NCBI GenBank assembly: GCA_029891345.1
Contig: CM057009.1
Location: 90,195,416 to 90,259,415, forward strand
Length of the DNA: 64,000 nt
Direction of reading: 5' to 3'
Source of the DNA: Dryococelus australis
Taxonomy: Eukaryota; Arthropoda; Insecta; Phasmatodea; Phasmatidae
The first letter of the stretch is position 1. Every line of letters starts with the position of its first letter. Positions 36,103 through 47,355 of this stretch are shown here, in pieces. The position numbers were made by a program, and so were the translations under genes. The notes beneath the pieces were generated by a model. That model saw only the letters and a program-made list of their open reading frames with translations, ran no database searches and was not told the origin of the DNA.

Positions 36103-36344
36103 TATAGGCTAGTCACGATAAAGTGAGCACTTTTTAAGGCCCTCGCTACAGGCATTAACCGCTAATAAAAATATCTTATTGCAGCCCCACGCATTAAATT
36201 TTGATAGTGGTGAAATGTATTACCTGTGTTAATTGGTCGCATTGCAATGTTTATATTAGAAAGCAGCAGAAAGATGGAAATTGTATGAAAGGAAAAATTT
36301 ATAAGAGCCTTAAAAAGTGCTCACTTTGTCGTGAACAGCCTATA
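36103..36344 (+). mobile_element. MITE family A, short form, copy A4
   Basis: About 242 bp. The left end is TATAGGCTAGTCACGATAAA then GTGAGCACTTTTTAAGG. The right end is CCTTAAAAAGTGCTCACTTT then GTCGTGAACAGCCTATA. The ends are inverted repeats of nearly 40 bp. The interior differs from copy A2 apart from a short ATTGCAATGT, so only the termini are clearly conserved. Confidence 0.9.
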
Positions 36345-39300
36345 ACAGTTTATTTTCAAATCGGCAAGTACATATCAAATATTGTTTTGAATCACAAGAA
36401 GTTAGTATTATCGAGGCAGCGAAAGATTTAATGCTCATCATATCAACACCAGCTAGCTGTATTGAAGTTGTGCGGATTGCTTAAGAAGTTATCAGTACAT
36501 CCTCACAGAGATATGTTAATTTTGAAGCATAACATAAATTATTCAAGCTGGACTGTGTAAATTATTGAAGTTAATCAATTTTTCGTTTTATACTGGCAAA
36601 TACCTTGACTATCGTTTAGTGTCCTTAAATATATATTATACTGGTTTAATGATATAATTCAAATTATCCAAATATAAAGCAAAATGTTTTCATAGTGAGT
36701 GTCTATTTTTCATGATGAAAAATGCCATAGATAGAAAAAATATTTTCAAGACATAAGGGAAAGACAGAGTCTATCTTGATTCTAACCCTTTACCTTGTTA
36801 TTAGGAGAATAACATATAAGCTACTACACATGAAGAAATTGTAACTTACTTATTAGTACCAAATAAGCATCGATTTTACAGCTTTTTGGTTACTTTTTAA
36901 AATATCATCTCTATCGATTTTTTGTTAGGAACATTTATAAAAAGCTATATTTCAGATATCGTTCCGTATTTCATCAATTTTTCTAGGCTGTTGACATTAG
37001 AGTTGAGTGGGATTGTACAGATGTAGTGGTGGCGGTAATAATTGCTGGTGTGATGTTGTTAGAGAGGTTTTCTGTTGTTAAGATTTATACATTGGTGTTG
37101 GTTACGTAGTTGATAGATGAAGCAGGAGTTCAACTCTCGGTGCCAACTTCTGATAATGAAGTTGAACGGAGAAGTACGGTGGTTGAAAGGCTGGTTAGTA
37201 CCTGCTATGCGATCTGGTTTATTTCGCAAGGTGGCTGAATGCAACGATAGAGAGCATGCTCTAGTCCTAGTTTTGGTGGGATTTGTAAGTCGACAGCATG
37301 CTCTGTCCTATGTCTCGTAGTCCTATGATTCGACTTCTCTCAAAATTCATCAGCTGTTTGTACAGCTATATTGTACGTCCTTTCTGCATGCCTATCGCCC
37401 ATTAATAACACGTGGAGTTATCACGTGATGTTCTTTCTGAAGACAGTTTACATATGCTCTATTAAGAGCTGTGGAAGCATCCTCGTACAATGTAGAGGAA
37501 TGTGTCATCTCACGAAACTTAAATTGTTTGCATAATATCTATCGAAATTCCTAGTTACAACTTTCTTATTTACTCTTTGATTTTTTAGGGTAGGCAGATG
37601 TTTATCCAGTGAGATAGTTTTGGATTTATTTGGACCCATTTAAAACAAGACGAGATATTTCAGTTTTCGCTTAACAGGGACACTGGATATTTCCACACGA
37701 GAATATGTCTTGTTACGTGTACTATTGTTTCGGCTGAATAAACTGAGTATTAAAATAATTTGTAATTTTTCTTTCAATAATTACCTTTTAAAAGAAGAAC
37801 CTAGGGTTTTAATTATGTTATTCAAACACTTAAAGAAGCAGTTGTGTTATCAGGAACTAACTACAACACCATTTTAAGGTACACCTATTTAAATAATGTT
37901 ACAAATAAAATTCTACACGTATAATGCATACACATAAAATATATGATTGTATTCCTTATCAATTAATATTCAAAGTTATTGACAAAAGTTGATCAGTTTT
38001 GATTATTCTTTACAATACAGACCTAAATTAGAGGAAGTTCGATTTTTCTTATCTCGGTAAATGCTAAGCATATTTGGTTGATGTATGTGCCCATGCTAAA
38101 TTTTGTAATACGTTCAACAACTTAAACTATCAGTTATATGAACAGGCATATTTTTACTGGCATTCCTACAGTGTTATAGAAATAAGATATGTATTTATGC
38201 ACTCTCATTTAAACCAGGGGGGAGCACATAGTAGTATAATGGAGCATGGAGATAATGGCAGTAACTCTATTAGTATTGATGAAATATTTACTTTACAAAC
38301 TCTCCCAGCGCACATATTACACAAAGGTTGTACTAGAAAAGGAAAGTTTGGAAAAAGTTTTTTAAATTGCTAAATTGTTTTGTGTAATGGGAAGTTTGTA
38401 ATGTAAACATGTCGTCAAAATTATCACATAAAACAAGTTAGCAATAGAGAATAAACTTAACAAACTTCCCTGTTCAATAAAACCTGCTTGGAACACTGCA
38501 ATAACAGTGATAACTATGCAAAAATAGCAAAGATGCAAATCATGGCATGACCGTGTTAAATGTTATTTTAATAATGTCGTTCAATAAGAACGCATTACAC
38601 TAGTCGTGGCGGTATCATAATGGAAATATGTATAATTACATAAAACATGTAAGTAACGCACAAGATACTGTACTTGCCAAGTTTCCTTAAAAAATAACGT
38701 CATGTGGTGAAAGATTAAACAGTTGTATCTAAATTGCAGCACATTGAATATTGGAGTTGTATCAATACTGCATGAAGTACGCATATTCAGGTATAGTTTG
38801 CAATAGGAATCCGAAAATTTGAAGAATGGCATTTGGTTCCCTATTACATAACTGCGTTCAAATATGGTAATGATCCAGCCTGAAACCTGCCGATTGTCGC
38901 ATAGGCTTTCGTAGAACAGTAAATATCCCACAATTCTGGGACAATCTTGGTGTTATATGTATGTATGTCACAATATTGGGAGCTGTTCGCTACCTGGGAT
39001 CTGTATTTTTTCCTGTCGATGAATAGCCATGTGGTATGTCAAAGATATCGTATACGATTAGTTGGTCGTAAATACAGGATGTACGTAGGTAGCAAGCTTC
39101 TTGCGAAGTGCCTACTCGTTGGTGGACGCACAGGAACGCAGATATTCTGATACAACTTTTTTCAATTGTTATTATACAATCTCTTACGAAAGTTTTTTGT
39201 GGCAATCGCCGCCTGAGACCCCATAACCACTGAATTCTTCGTCTAAGATAACCACACCTCTGGCTAAAAAGTCGTCATTGCACAGGTAGTATTGTGCATT

Positions 39301-39844
39301 GCCTGTCCACGAATAACATGAATGCTTAATAAACCAAAGTGACGTTGTTGTTGTTATGTGATTGGCTCAAAGACCTTTCGAGACATTTCGTGGTTTGTGA
39401 AGTGCCGTCTGTTTAATTAGCACGAGGCGAATTGTGTCATCAACACCGCCAAAATTGTGAAAATGTTTCATCCACTTCTGCTTTGACTACGCCATCTACA
39501 TCGCCTTCCGTGTACCTGATTGTCGTAATCGCACTCAAATGTAGACGAAAAGCTGCGATGGTCGAAGAAATGAAAAATGTAATTGTGCGAGGGACCCGGA
39601 CCGACTATCGTGTAAGTGCAGTCGATGAGGATAGTAGATTCCACGATACGACTACTTCAGAATACGCAGTAACGCATACAGAAATTTTGTTTCCAAGCAA
39701 TTTGGACGTCAGTGTCTTAACTACAGAAGAGTTTAATAACAACAACAACCCTAAAACATACAAACTGAGCATGGTCTTCGAATAATAGTCTCTTCTCTCA
39801 GTGTGACGAAAGTGGCAAGTTATTTCCTGCAAGGACGATTCCAG
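36345..39844. other. AT-rich DNA without a defensible gene
   Basis: Frames at 37117-37320, 38074-38373 and 38581-38931 are not recognisable. The plus frame at 39432-39785 (117 codons) has mixed composition and lies in slightly GC-raised DNA, but shows no domain, signal peptide or splice context I can support. Confidence 0.45.
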
Positions 39845-40796
39845 TACACTGTAAATCTGAATCAGTGAGAATTCCACTTTTTCAATCAGTCAACAGTACC
39901 TGACTGATTCAACAGTCAATTCAGTGAATTTATCCGATGAATCAGAGAAAAATGCCAGATTTCCTTCACTTATCGATTCAGTGACTTTTACACTGATTCA
40001 TCAGTTATTTTTTTACTATTTTTAGTGGTTTATTTTTGACTGGTGGATTAGTTAAACAGCATGTAATATGGCCGTCAAACAACGTGTATCAAGTGAAATA
40101 ACAACGAATAAACTAATAAAACCAATACAAAATACTTTCTAAAATGTGGTTACACTTTGAAAACTCCGTATTACGAAGTAATATGAACATTCGTCCTTTA
40201 ATTTCGTTTTTACGTCTTTCATTTCGTTTTCATATAATGATCACAGCGCTGTGATTGAATGTTTAAACTGCATATAATGTGATGAAGAGATTGCACTCAT
40301 ATACAATTCGTTTTAACAATTCTAACGGTACCAATTTAAAAAAAATGACCCGAACTATTTAAATCTTCACGTTTTCGATATAAACTATGAAATATATTTT
40401 CCTCTTCTCATTCAAATTGGCTTAGTAGCGCAGATTCCAAGGTAATGGAGTAAAAGCGAATTGGAAAAGGTGTGTGATATGAATACTAACCACCTCGGAA
40501 TGATGTTTTATTTTTTTTAATGACGGTAAATTGCGCAATACATATAGTAATATATCCTAAATATGTTTATTTCTCGTAATCGTTTGGCTAAATTCAATAA
40601 AAGCAATAACACTGCAGTTGGCCATCACTTATTCAATCAGTGAAATTGTTTCACGTCATTAATTCAATGAGTGAAATTTTTTGCTGGAGCAATCAGTGGT
40701 TTTCCCCTAATTCTAAGTGGAGCTATTTTCACTGATTCGAGTATTTAAATTTCACTGCAAACCAGTGGTTTTTCACTAATTATAATTTAGAGTGTA
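39845..40796. mobile_element. Family C inverted-repeat element, long copy
   Basis: The body at 39847-40794 is bounded by TA on both sides. The left end CACTGTAAATCTGAATCAGT G is the inverse of the right end (CACTCTAAATTATAATTAGT G on the minus strand), continuing imperfectly for about 30 bp. The terminal 150 bp on each side are packed with ATCAGTG/CACTGAT and TTCACTGATTC motifs in both orientations. It has no transposase frame. The ends match the 196-bp copy at 60930. Confidence 0.82.
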
Positions 40797-41059
40797 GGCA
40801 TATAAAGATCTGCATGGGACTCTGTTTGTGTAACACCAGTTAGATATTTTATGTTGTTAAACATTGTCATGAATATGACTTATAGTTATATTCACTCAAA
40901 TAGCGGCTTGATAAATGAGATGGTAGAGCATAAATTTAACTAAGGGGTTTTAATCAGATATGTGGCACAGACAATACAAGACACTGTAATATTAAAATGA
41001 CGGGGGAGCCACTATAAATGATATTAATTTAAGTTACAATTGTTTTATCGCAAGCCAGT
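40797..41059. other. Spacer
   Basis: No feature recognised. Confidence 0.5.
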
Positions 41060-41345
41060 TTAATTATTATCTACTATGATAAGTGCCCAACTTAAACTTG
41101 AAGCCAGAGGCTTTATAATCCTGTACATCGATTAGCGGTGCCCGGACATACCCATCCTGTGGTCTTCCTCTGAATCTGGCCGGACGTGGAAAGGCGCCGC
41201 GCCCTATCTCGTGCTGGCCTATATCCGTGCGTTGTTTAGACATAGGTGTCCCCGATTGCCGGCTGGTGGAGAGGGATATTGCTGGGCGGCCCTTCTTTTG
41301 CAATACGATGTGGTAATTTCTGTCGTACTGGTTTACTGAAGTTGT
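41060..41345. other. GC-raised block, unclassified
   Basis: About 285 bp rich in GC, with a 78-codon minus frame (41067-41303) of Arg/Gly/Pro-rich composition and no recognisable domain. It is probably a retroposon or LTR fragment. Confidence 0.3.
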
Positions 41346-42172
41346 GCTGCTGAGTACATACGAGGATTTTAATTTAGAGCTCTTTCATACAATCATAACA
41401 ATACATTCAGTATCCCGAATCAATTTAAAACTAGGCATGCAGCAATCAACCCACATAGTAACGGTGATTAGTGCTTCACATGGTCAATTTGAGCCAGATT
41501 TGTAGACACTGCACGTCTGTAGTATGCAGACAAGATGTTCTATAAATTTGAAAACAAATTTAAGTTGTTCTAACTTGAAGTTTCTGTCATCATTTCACTA
41601 CACAAAGTCTTTCGAAACGAACAGGCCTGTAGTGTCTGTCAACAAGTATTGGTTCAGTGCAAAGAAAATTGTGTTTCCGCATTTGGATGACTGAGGATAG
41701 AAACAACATAAATTCGATATGTTCCTGCTGAACACGACAAATAACTTCGTATCGGTATATAAAAATTGTTCCGACTGGTACACTGAACACTAACTTAATT
41801 CAATGGAACAGAGCATTTCTGTTGTTTTGCAAAGCAGATATAGTATATATGTAGAATCAACCAACTGTTCTTATTTCTTGTTTATATAGTCTTTAGGAAA
41901 ATGAGAAGTGAAAGTGGTGCAGAGTAACCGTTCCGAAGAAATTATTTTTATAAATAAATACATAAATTATTCCCAGTGTAATGTATAATTTTCTGTATGA
42001 ACTGTAAATATATTATTTCTTTCATAGTCGTTTTACTTCTGTAATTTAGAACTTATAAATATGTATATAAAATTCACATTTCACTTAAAAGGAAGATAAA
42101 TATTTTAACACATTCAACACGTTTCCCCTATGCGATACCGGATTTTTTTTACTTTCCCAGACTTTGGAAGTT

Positions 42173-42175
<3 letters not shown>
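41346..42175. other. AT-rich spacer
   Basis: No feature recognised. Confidence 0.5.
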
Positions 42176-42232
<57 letters not shown>

Positions 42233-42268
42233 CGTGTGTGTGTGTATGTGTATGTGTGTGTATGTGTT
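42176..42268. repeat. (TA)n(TG)n microsatellite
   Basis: TA units to about 42212, then TG units with CG and TA interruptions to 42268. A 66-codon frame across it is an artefact. Confidence 0.95.
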
Positions 42269-43041
42269 AGTGGTGAACGTCAACATGGCCACACTCTTGA
42301 ACATAACAGCCATTCATCGGTAAAATTGATGAGCTCTGTTTGGGCAAGTAAACAAAGGCCATGACGAAAGCAACATGAGCAGCCAATCAAATGTTCAGCT
42401 CTCCACAGACATATATAGACGTTTCATACCTAACCGGTTGACAGCTTCATAATTTCGTCGAGTGTTAAACGTGATAATGAGTACAAAATTATATCAATCA
42501 AAGTTTGCCTTCCTGAAACCGAAATGGCCGTCAATCCACGTGATCGCTGTTACGCATGGCGAGTCCTCGGCAACTGAAGCGACCATATATGTTTGATAAA
42601 TAATTCCTTCTCTATACTGATATATGGCTGGAGCGAACAGTGTTACATTTTAGGGATGTGGCGAGCAAACATATGCGAACCCTACTGTTTATATGGCTGT
42701 TTTGTAGCTATGGGTATCTCTTCGAGAGATATCAAACCCTGGACTAGAGTTGACGTGGACGAATGTTAATGTGGAACTGTGGAGTGGTTCATAGGTGACG
42801 AACACCTAATGAAAGACTTAGCTAATTTTTTTTTAAATGTATGTTACTTAAAGCGTTTAAAATTTGTTTTATTATATCAATTTATTTAGTTTTTAAAGTA
42901 ATATCATTTCTATGTTAATTTTTAATAATCAATGTTACTAAGGTCAAGATTAAATTCACGGAAGGAAATAGTCAAATATTAAAGACAAACAAGTAGACCC
43001 TCATACCTCAGATATAAAAGGTGAACAAATTGGTGCAAGCC
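42269..43041. other. Spacer with weak promoter-like motifs
   Basis: A CCAATCA motif near 42395 and ATATATAG near 42412 stand about 15-20 bp apart, but no gene follows. A 17-bp palindrome TATCTCTTCGAGAGATA lies at 42715-42731. Confidence 0.3.
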
Positions 43042-43537
43042 ATGTTAGCTGGGGCTGGCAAGTGACGCTTGGCACCTTGAACGGTGCAGCTACCAGCCAG
43101 CCCCGCTGTTTAGAAAACACCCTCCCCGCCGAAGAAGGTCATGAGGCTAGGCGGGGTAGTATATAAGGTGGGGACGGCGGCCATCTTGCTGCGGAGCGAC
43201 CAGCGAAACGCCATCGGCGTGGACCACAGAGCAGTTGTCACGACGTCGACTCTTCACTCTGCCACTGTCGATAGGGTCTCGACACGACGACGCTGGAACA
43301 TGATCCTGTTGTTATTGTAAAGGTTTAGTTGCCGTAACTTGGTCTGGTAATAGAGTCATTTAATGAGACGAGTAACATTGTTGTAATAGCCAAGGGCTAT
43401 ATGTACTTCTTGTAGTAGATCTAGTATTTGTAATAAAGCATATTGCATCTGATAGAGTGCTTCATCCTCTGTTTACGATCTATTCCCCTTTCTTGCCTGT
43501 CCTGGTTCGACTACAGAACAGGTCACAGCAAAATGTT
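43042..43537 (+). mobile_element. Probable solo LTR
   Basis: About 490 bp of GC-raised DNA built like an LTR retrotransposon terminus. There is a GC-rich upstream segment with an inverted repeat (GGGGCTGG...CCAGCCCC). TATATAAG (43160-43167) is followed about 25-30 bp later by a probable start region (CGGCGGCCATCTTGCTGC). AATAAA sits at 43432-43437 with a T/C-rich segment beyond it. ATGTT occurs at 43042-43046 and 43533-43537 and could be a 5-bp target duplication, although the body would then lack TG...CA ends. No internal gag-pol lies beside it. The alternative is a short host transcript with its own promoter and polyadenylation signal. Confidence 0.5.
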
Positions 43538-43945
43538 GACGTACCTTATTGTGGTAGCCGTTAAATTTAGAATTATATAGGTGAACAGAGGTATGGGATG
43601 CATTGGCGAGCGTCTAATATGTCTGCCGATCTCGAATAAGATCCAATATGGTAACCAGCTTGCTGCACTCACGACTCAAAATCTCATCACGTTGGGCTCG
43701 CTTCTGCTTCTACAACTCGAAAACATGTACTCAAACATACTATATCTATCTACAAACTTATAGATATATTTAATTATACGGCCACTGGCACATAAGCTCA
43801 AAGTTAGCTTTTTGGCTCGAAAGCAGTGATAATAATAATTCATCATCCCACTCGTAAAATAAAAGTAATTATTAAATTATTCTATAGCATTAATTGCATT
43901 GGAGGTCGGGTCAGTATCCCTGTAAGCTTGGTGCCATGGTAATTA

Positions 43946-44386
43946 TACCGAGGACAGTTACAGTGGACCTCTCGGTCATGTATTTTGTATTTTTAAACAG
44001 CACTCTTAGCCTTACGGCCTTACCGCACTTCGGCCTCCCAATAGGCGGGGAAGAGGAATCACATCCTCTCACCGCAAAAAGACCAGGATTAATGCGACCG
44101 TTGGCCAGACCCAAGCCCAAGCCTGGCACGTCCGCTCAGGGGTTCTGAGACTCTCGCACTCAGAAACCAAGCGTGTGGTCTGGCTGGGGTTCTATCCATA
44201 CCCCTAGTGCCTCTCCAGGGCACAACCGAGCATGTTGCCGCTCACCACCTGGCCTGTCAAAGAGAATGGGAAACTCTCCAGACCTCCTCCAGCATACGGA
44301 GTTAACCAGTGCCAGCATGAGTCCAACCCAATGATCGGTTACCAGAGAGAACTTCATAGTGGGGCCAACCGATCGTACCGAGGACA
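43946..44386. repeat. GC-rich segment between 11-bp direct repeats
   Basis: TACCGAGGACA occurs exactly at 43946-43956 and 44376-44386. The 419 bp between are GC-raised with several CCAGGC/GGCC motifs. Near its right end GATCGGTT (44333-44340) and AACCGATC (44367-44374) form a possible hairpin. Frames are short and unrecognised. It may be a retroposon with target duplications, or the repeats may be internal. Confidence 0.45.
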
Positions 44387-44999
44387 ACGATCAGCTATAT
44401 GATTGCCTAGAGTTTTTTGTGCAGAATAATTACTATTTTTTATAACACTCCCATTGGTAACAGACCCAGGACCAAATATACATTTTCGTAATAAATTCTA
44501 TTTATCAAAAGATAATCATATTAAATTATTAAATAATCTTTTTAATGTAAGATATTTCACAGCATGAGTTTATAACTGGAAAAATACATGTCTGATATAT
44601 ATATGAGCTTTTAAACAAGGTTTGCAATTTTAATAGATTTCAAGACAGACATTGCAGATACCAATGAAATTTATGACGGCTATTCTCCATGTAGAACGAA
44701 AGCAACAATGTAAATGAAATTCTAGTTGACTGCCGGAAAATTGATATCACGAAATTTAACTAACGTAGCCACACAAAATACGTGTCCCTGCTCCGGCCAA
44801 AATAAAGACGAGAGCAGCAAAATGGAAATACGGGAGATCGCCCGAAGAATACATACTCCCAAACAGCCGAAATACTACCACTTGTTCCTGCGCCCGTATT
44901 TTTCCTGCCCTAGTTGTCCATAAAAATAAATATGTATCAATGAGGAACACTGGTATCAACTAAAAACACAGGGCAACATGTAGACAGTTAAGCTAGTGT
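44387..44999. other. AT-rich spacer
   Basis: No feature recognised. Confidence 0.5.
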
Positions 45000-46605
45000 T
45001 GAAAGTGAAATGCAAAGTTGCGATGGTGCTGCTGCGCCATCACGAATTTAGTGCAGCGAATTACCACCAGCAGCGCAAATAGTTTCGCTTCTCGCCACTC
45101 AGTCTCCGATTCCCTACTCCTTGCTTTTCCCTTCTCGCCTTCCCCTCCTGGTGCATCACGTGGTAAGTGTTGGAGGGAATCTGAAGTTAGCTGGGTTGTG
45201 AGCAGTGACCCCTCGGACACTCTAACTTCGGACTCTATCTTGGGAAACTCCTCCAGTGGGACTTTACTTGGAGACTTAACTTCGGCTACATGTTTTTCTA
45301 ACTACTTCAACCGCCAACAGACCATCCTGATGGAGTACGACTTCTTCATATAAAATGTAATGGCTGCACAGTGCTTTTTAATTTAATTTGGTTCATGATC
45401 TTTTTCTCACTTCCATCAGTAAATTATTCAGGTTCGCTATGGTGGGGAGTCAGATGGTGAGTTGTGGACGGCATGCGCATTAATTGGGCTAGCTTGTTGG
45501 TATTTTTAGTGGCTTTTACGTAATGGTAGATGGGTGCGCGATCAAGTAGAAAGTCCGTTGCATTTTGAAACTTCAGTAGTTCATGTATGATTTTAATATG
45601 GTTGGTATATTTGCCGTGCGCACTTGGGAACTCTCAATTGCGTAGCTTAGGCGCATGATCGTTGCCCCATTCGGCTCGCCCGGCCGGGGTGTTTGTTGTA
45701 TCGCCTGTCCACAGCTCGTTTTCCTAGCGCAGGTAGAAAATGTTAATGAAAATGTTCTTAGAGTTTTAAAATGTTTGTCCAGTTTTGACAATCAGGTGCC
45801 GTTTTATAGATCGTGTGCCACCTGATTGGAAGCACGATTTTAGTATTTTTTATAATCAATATTTTAACGTGTGTGTTTTTAGGGCATCGCCCTTTAATGG
45901 GCCAATCTGGTCGTGGTGTGCTCGCATTTAGGAATGGTAATATTATTGTTCGTTATCAACATCTATTCAAAATATCAATTTAATGGTTTGTGATTTTAAG
46001 GTATTTTTACAGTTTATTTATCTAGCGTTGGAACACACTCGTCAACTGTTGTTGACGTGTTATGATTGATAAAAGTCTAGTCATAAAAACATTACCTTAA
46101 TTGATGAGTGGTATTATTTTCTGTTGTGGAATTAATTGAGAATTATAGTTGATACTGTCCAAATGTGACTTTGATATGTGGCTCGTAGGGAAGGGCTTTC
46201 AGATTTGCGGTAAACGACATTAATTTAAAGATACGTTTTGTAGCTTGATTAAATGTACTGGAGTACAACAGTAATTAACGGCAGTGGCCGTGTTGTTACT
46301 GAAATTAAAATGTATCGCCAAATACATACACGTCAATACATGTTAAATTAATTAATATTTTCACGTCTTACATGCTTGCATTTACTGTCGCTAAATTGAG
46401 TCAGACGAAATACTGTTGTGTGGAGACAATTTGTGGTCAAGAATCATTATTGTTGATATACATCACCTTTAACATTGCTTAGTGCTATACTCTTACATGT
46501 ATTTTTACTAGCCACTGGCCACGTGTTTTTTTAATATGAGTGTATCTCGTATTTTGTATTTTATATAGATTATAAATGGCAGTTCTTAAATAAACTTGGA
46601 ATAAA
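45000..46605. other. Moderately GC-rich stretch, unclassified
   Basis: The first 350 bp (to about 45350) are GC-raised, with a 111-codon plus frame (45018-45353) rich in Ser/Thr. A tract near 45435-45465 (GGTGGGGAGTCAGATGGTGA) faintly recalls sequence downstream of an LTR. CAATCAGGTG (45789-45798) and CACCTGATTG (45819-45828) form a 10-bp inverted repeat with a 20-base loop. Neither an LTR pair nor a gene could be established. Confidence 0.3.
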
Positions 46606-46935
46606 ATGACTTCTTATGATCTGTTATTGTACTTTGCTATGTATGTACCAGAATTGTACTTAGCAATCAGTGCATGGTCCCTATTTTTAATTGTGATTTT
46701 ATTAACGTTGTATATTTTTGGCGAAGTCAAAACAGAAAGAGTAGTATTACTATTATTTGACTTAGCTCAATGCATACAATATATCTCGAAAGGCACCCAC
46801 GATGTTCAGGCAGGCATCCCATTGTCGAAGCAGACAGTAAATTCCTTCCGCGAAGAAAGATTTGCATTGTTGTTTCAAGCAGTTCTGAACGTCATCATCC
46901 ACGCACTCGTCGGCGTCCTATCTTTGTCGCTTTAG
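46606..46935 (+). CDS. Hypothetical 109-residue open frame
   Basis: The frame starts at an ATG preceded by AATAAACTTGGAATAAA and ends two codons' distance or less from a family A MITE. The first 40 residues are strongly hydrophobic (LLLYFAMYV...SLFLIVILLTLYIF), like one or two membrane segments. A polar middle and a hydrophobic C-terminus follow. I recognise no family. Frames of this length are rare but not exceptional in this window, and there is no homologous copy in it, so a chance frame is the leading alternative. Confidence 0.15.
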   Translation: MTSYDLLLYFAMYVPELYLAISAWSLFLIVILLTLYIFGEVKTERVVLLLFDLAQCIQYISKGTHDVQAGIPLSKQTVNSFREERFALLFQAVLNVIIHALVGVLSLSL

Positions 46936-47355
46936 CATAGACTATTCACGGTAAGATGAGCACTTTTGAAACACTGCTTAGGATCTGCATGTATGCACGT
47001 TGTGTATTATTCCGCCTTATGTAAAATTAACATTCCAATAGGCCTCATTGCTTTATTCGTGTGTAGGTCAAGTGAAACTTTGACATTATTACAAAAGTAA
47101 ATATTATACAGATCTGCTTATTTGTATGCTTCGGTGCATTAAAAAAACAGAACGTCAATGAAGTAATTAGAGTTAAAACAAATGGTTACTTAACACTTTT
47201 TATTCGGCTTTAAAATATATAACTACTTCCCTTCCATCGTTACCAACTTTACTGGGCTCATGTCACTCAGTGCGACGGTGAAATATGTGCAGGTAGCAAC
47301 GGTGGCTATTTTCTAAGGTTGATTTAAAAAGTTCTCGCTTTATCATGAATAGCCA
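46936..47355 (-). mobile_element. MITE family A, long form, copy A5
   Basis: About 420 bp, inverted relative to the 17728 copy. The left end is CATAGACTATTCACGGTAAG then ATGAGCACTTTTGAAACAC. The right end is AAAAAGTTCTCGCTTTATCA then TGAATAGCC. The interior carries TTCCGCCTTATGTAAAATTA, CATCGTTACCAACTTTACTG and ATGTCACTCAGTGCG, as in A1. No coding capacity. Confidence 0.9.

Noticed and set aside
39432-39785. A 117-codon plus frame with mixed composition
   Set aside because: Considered as an exon, but no domain, homologous copy or clear splice sites support it.
42390-42420. A gene promoter (CCAAT plus TATA-like motif)
   Set aside because: Spacing is too short and no gene follows. Such motifs are common by chance in AT-rich DNA.
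45000-46600. An LTR retrotransposon
   Set aside because: GC-raised ends and a primer-site-like tract were noted, but no LTR pair, gag or pol sequence could be found.
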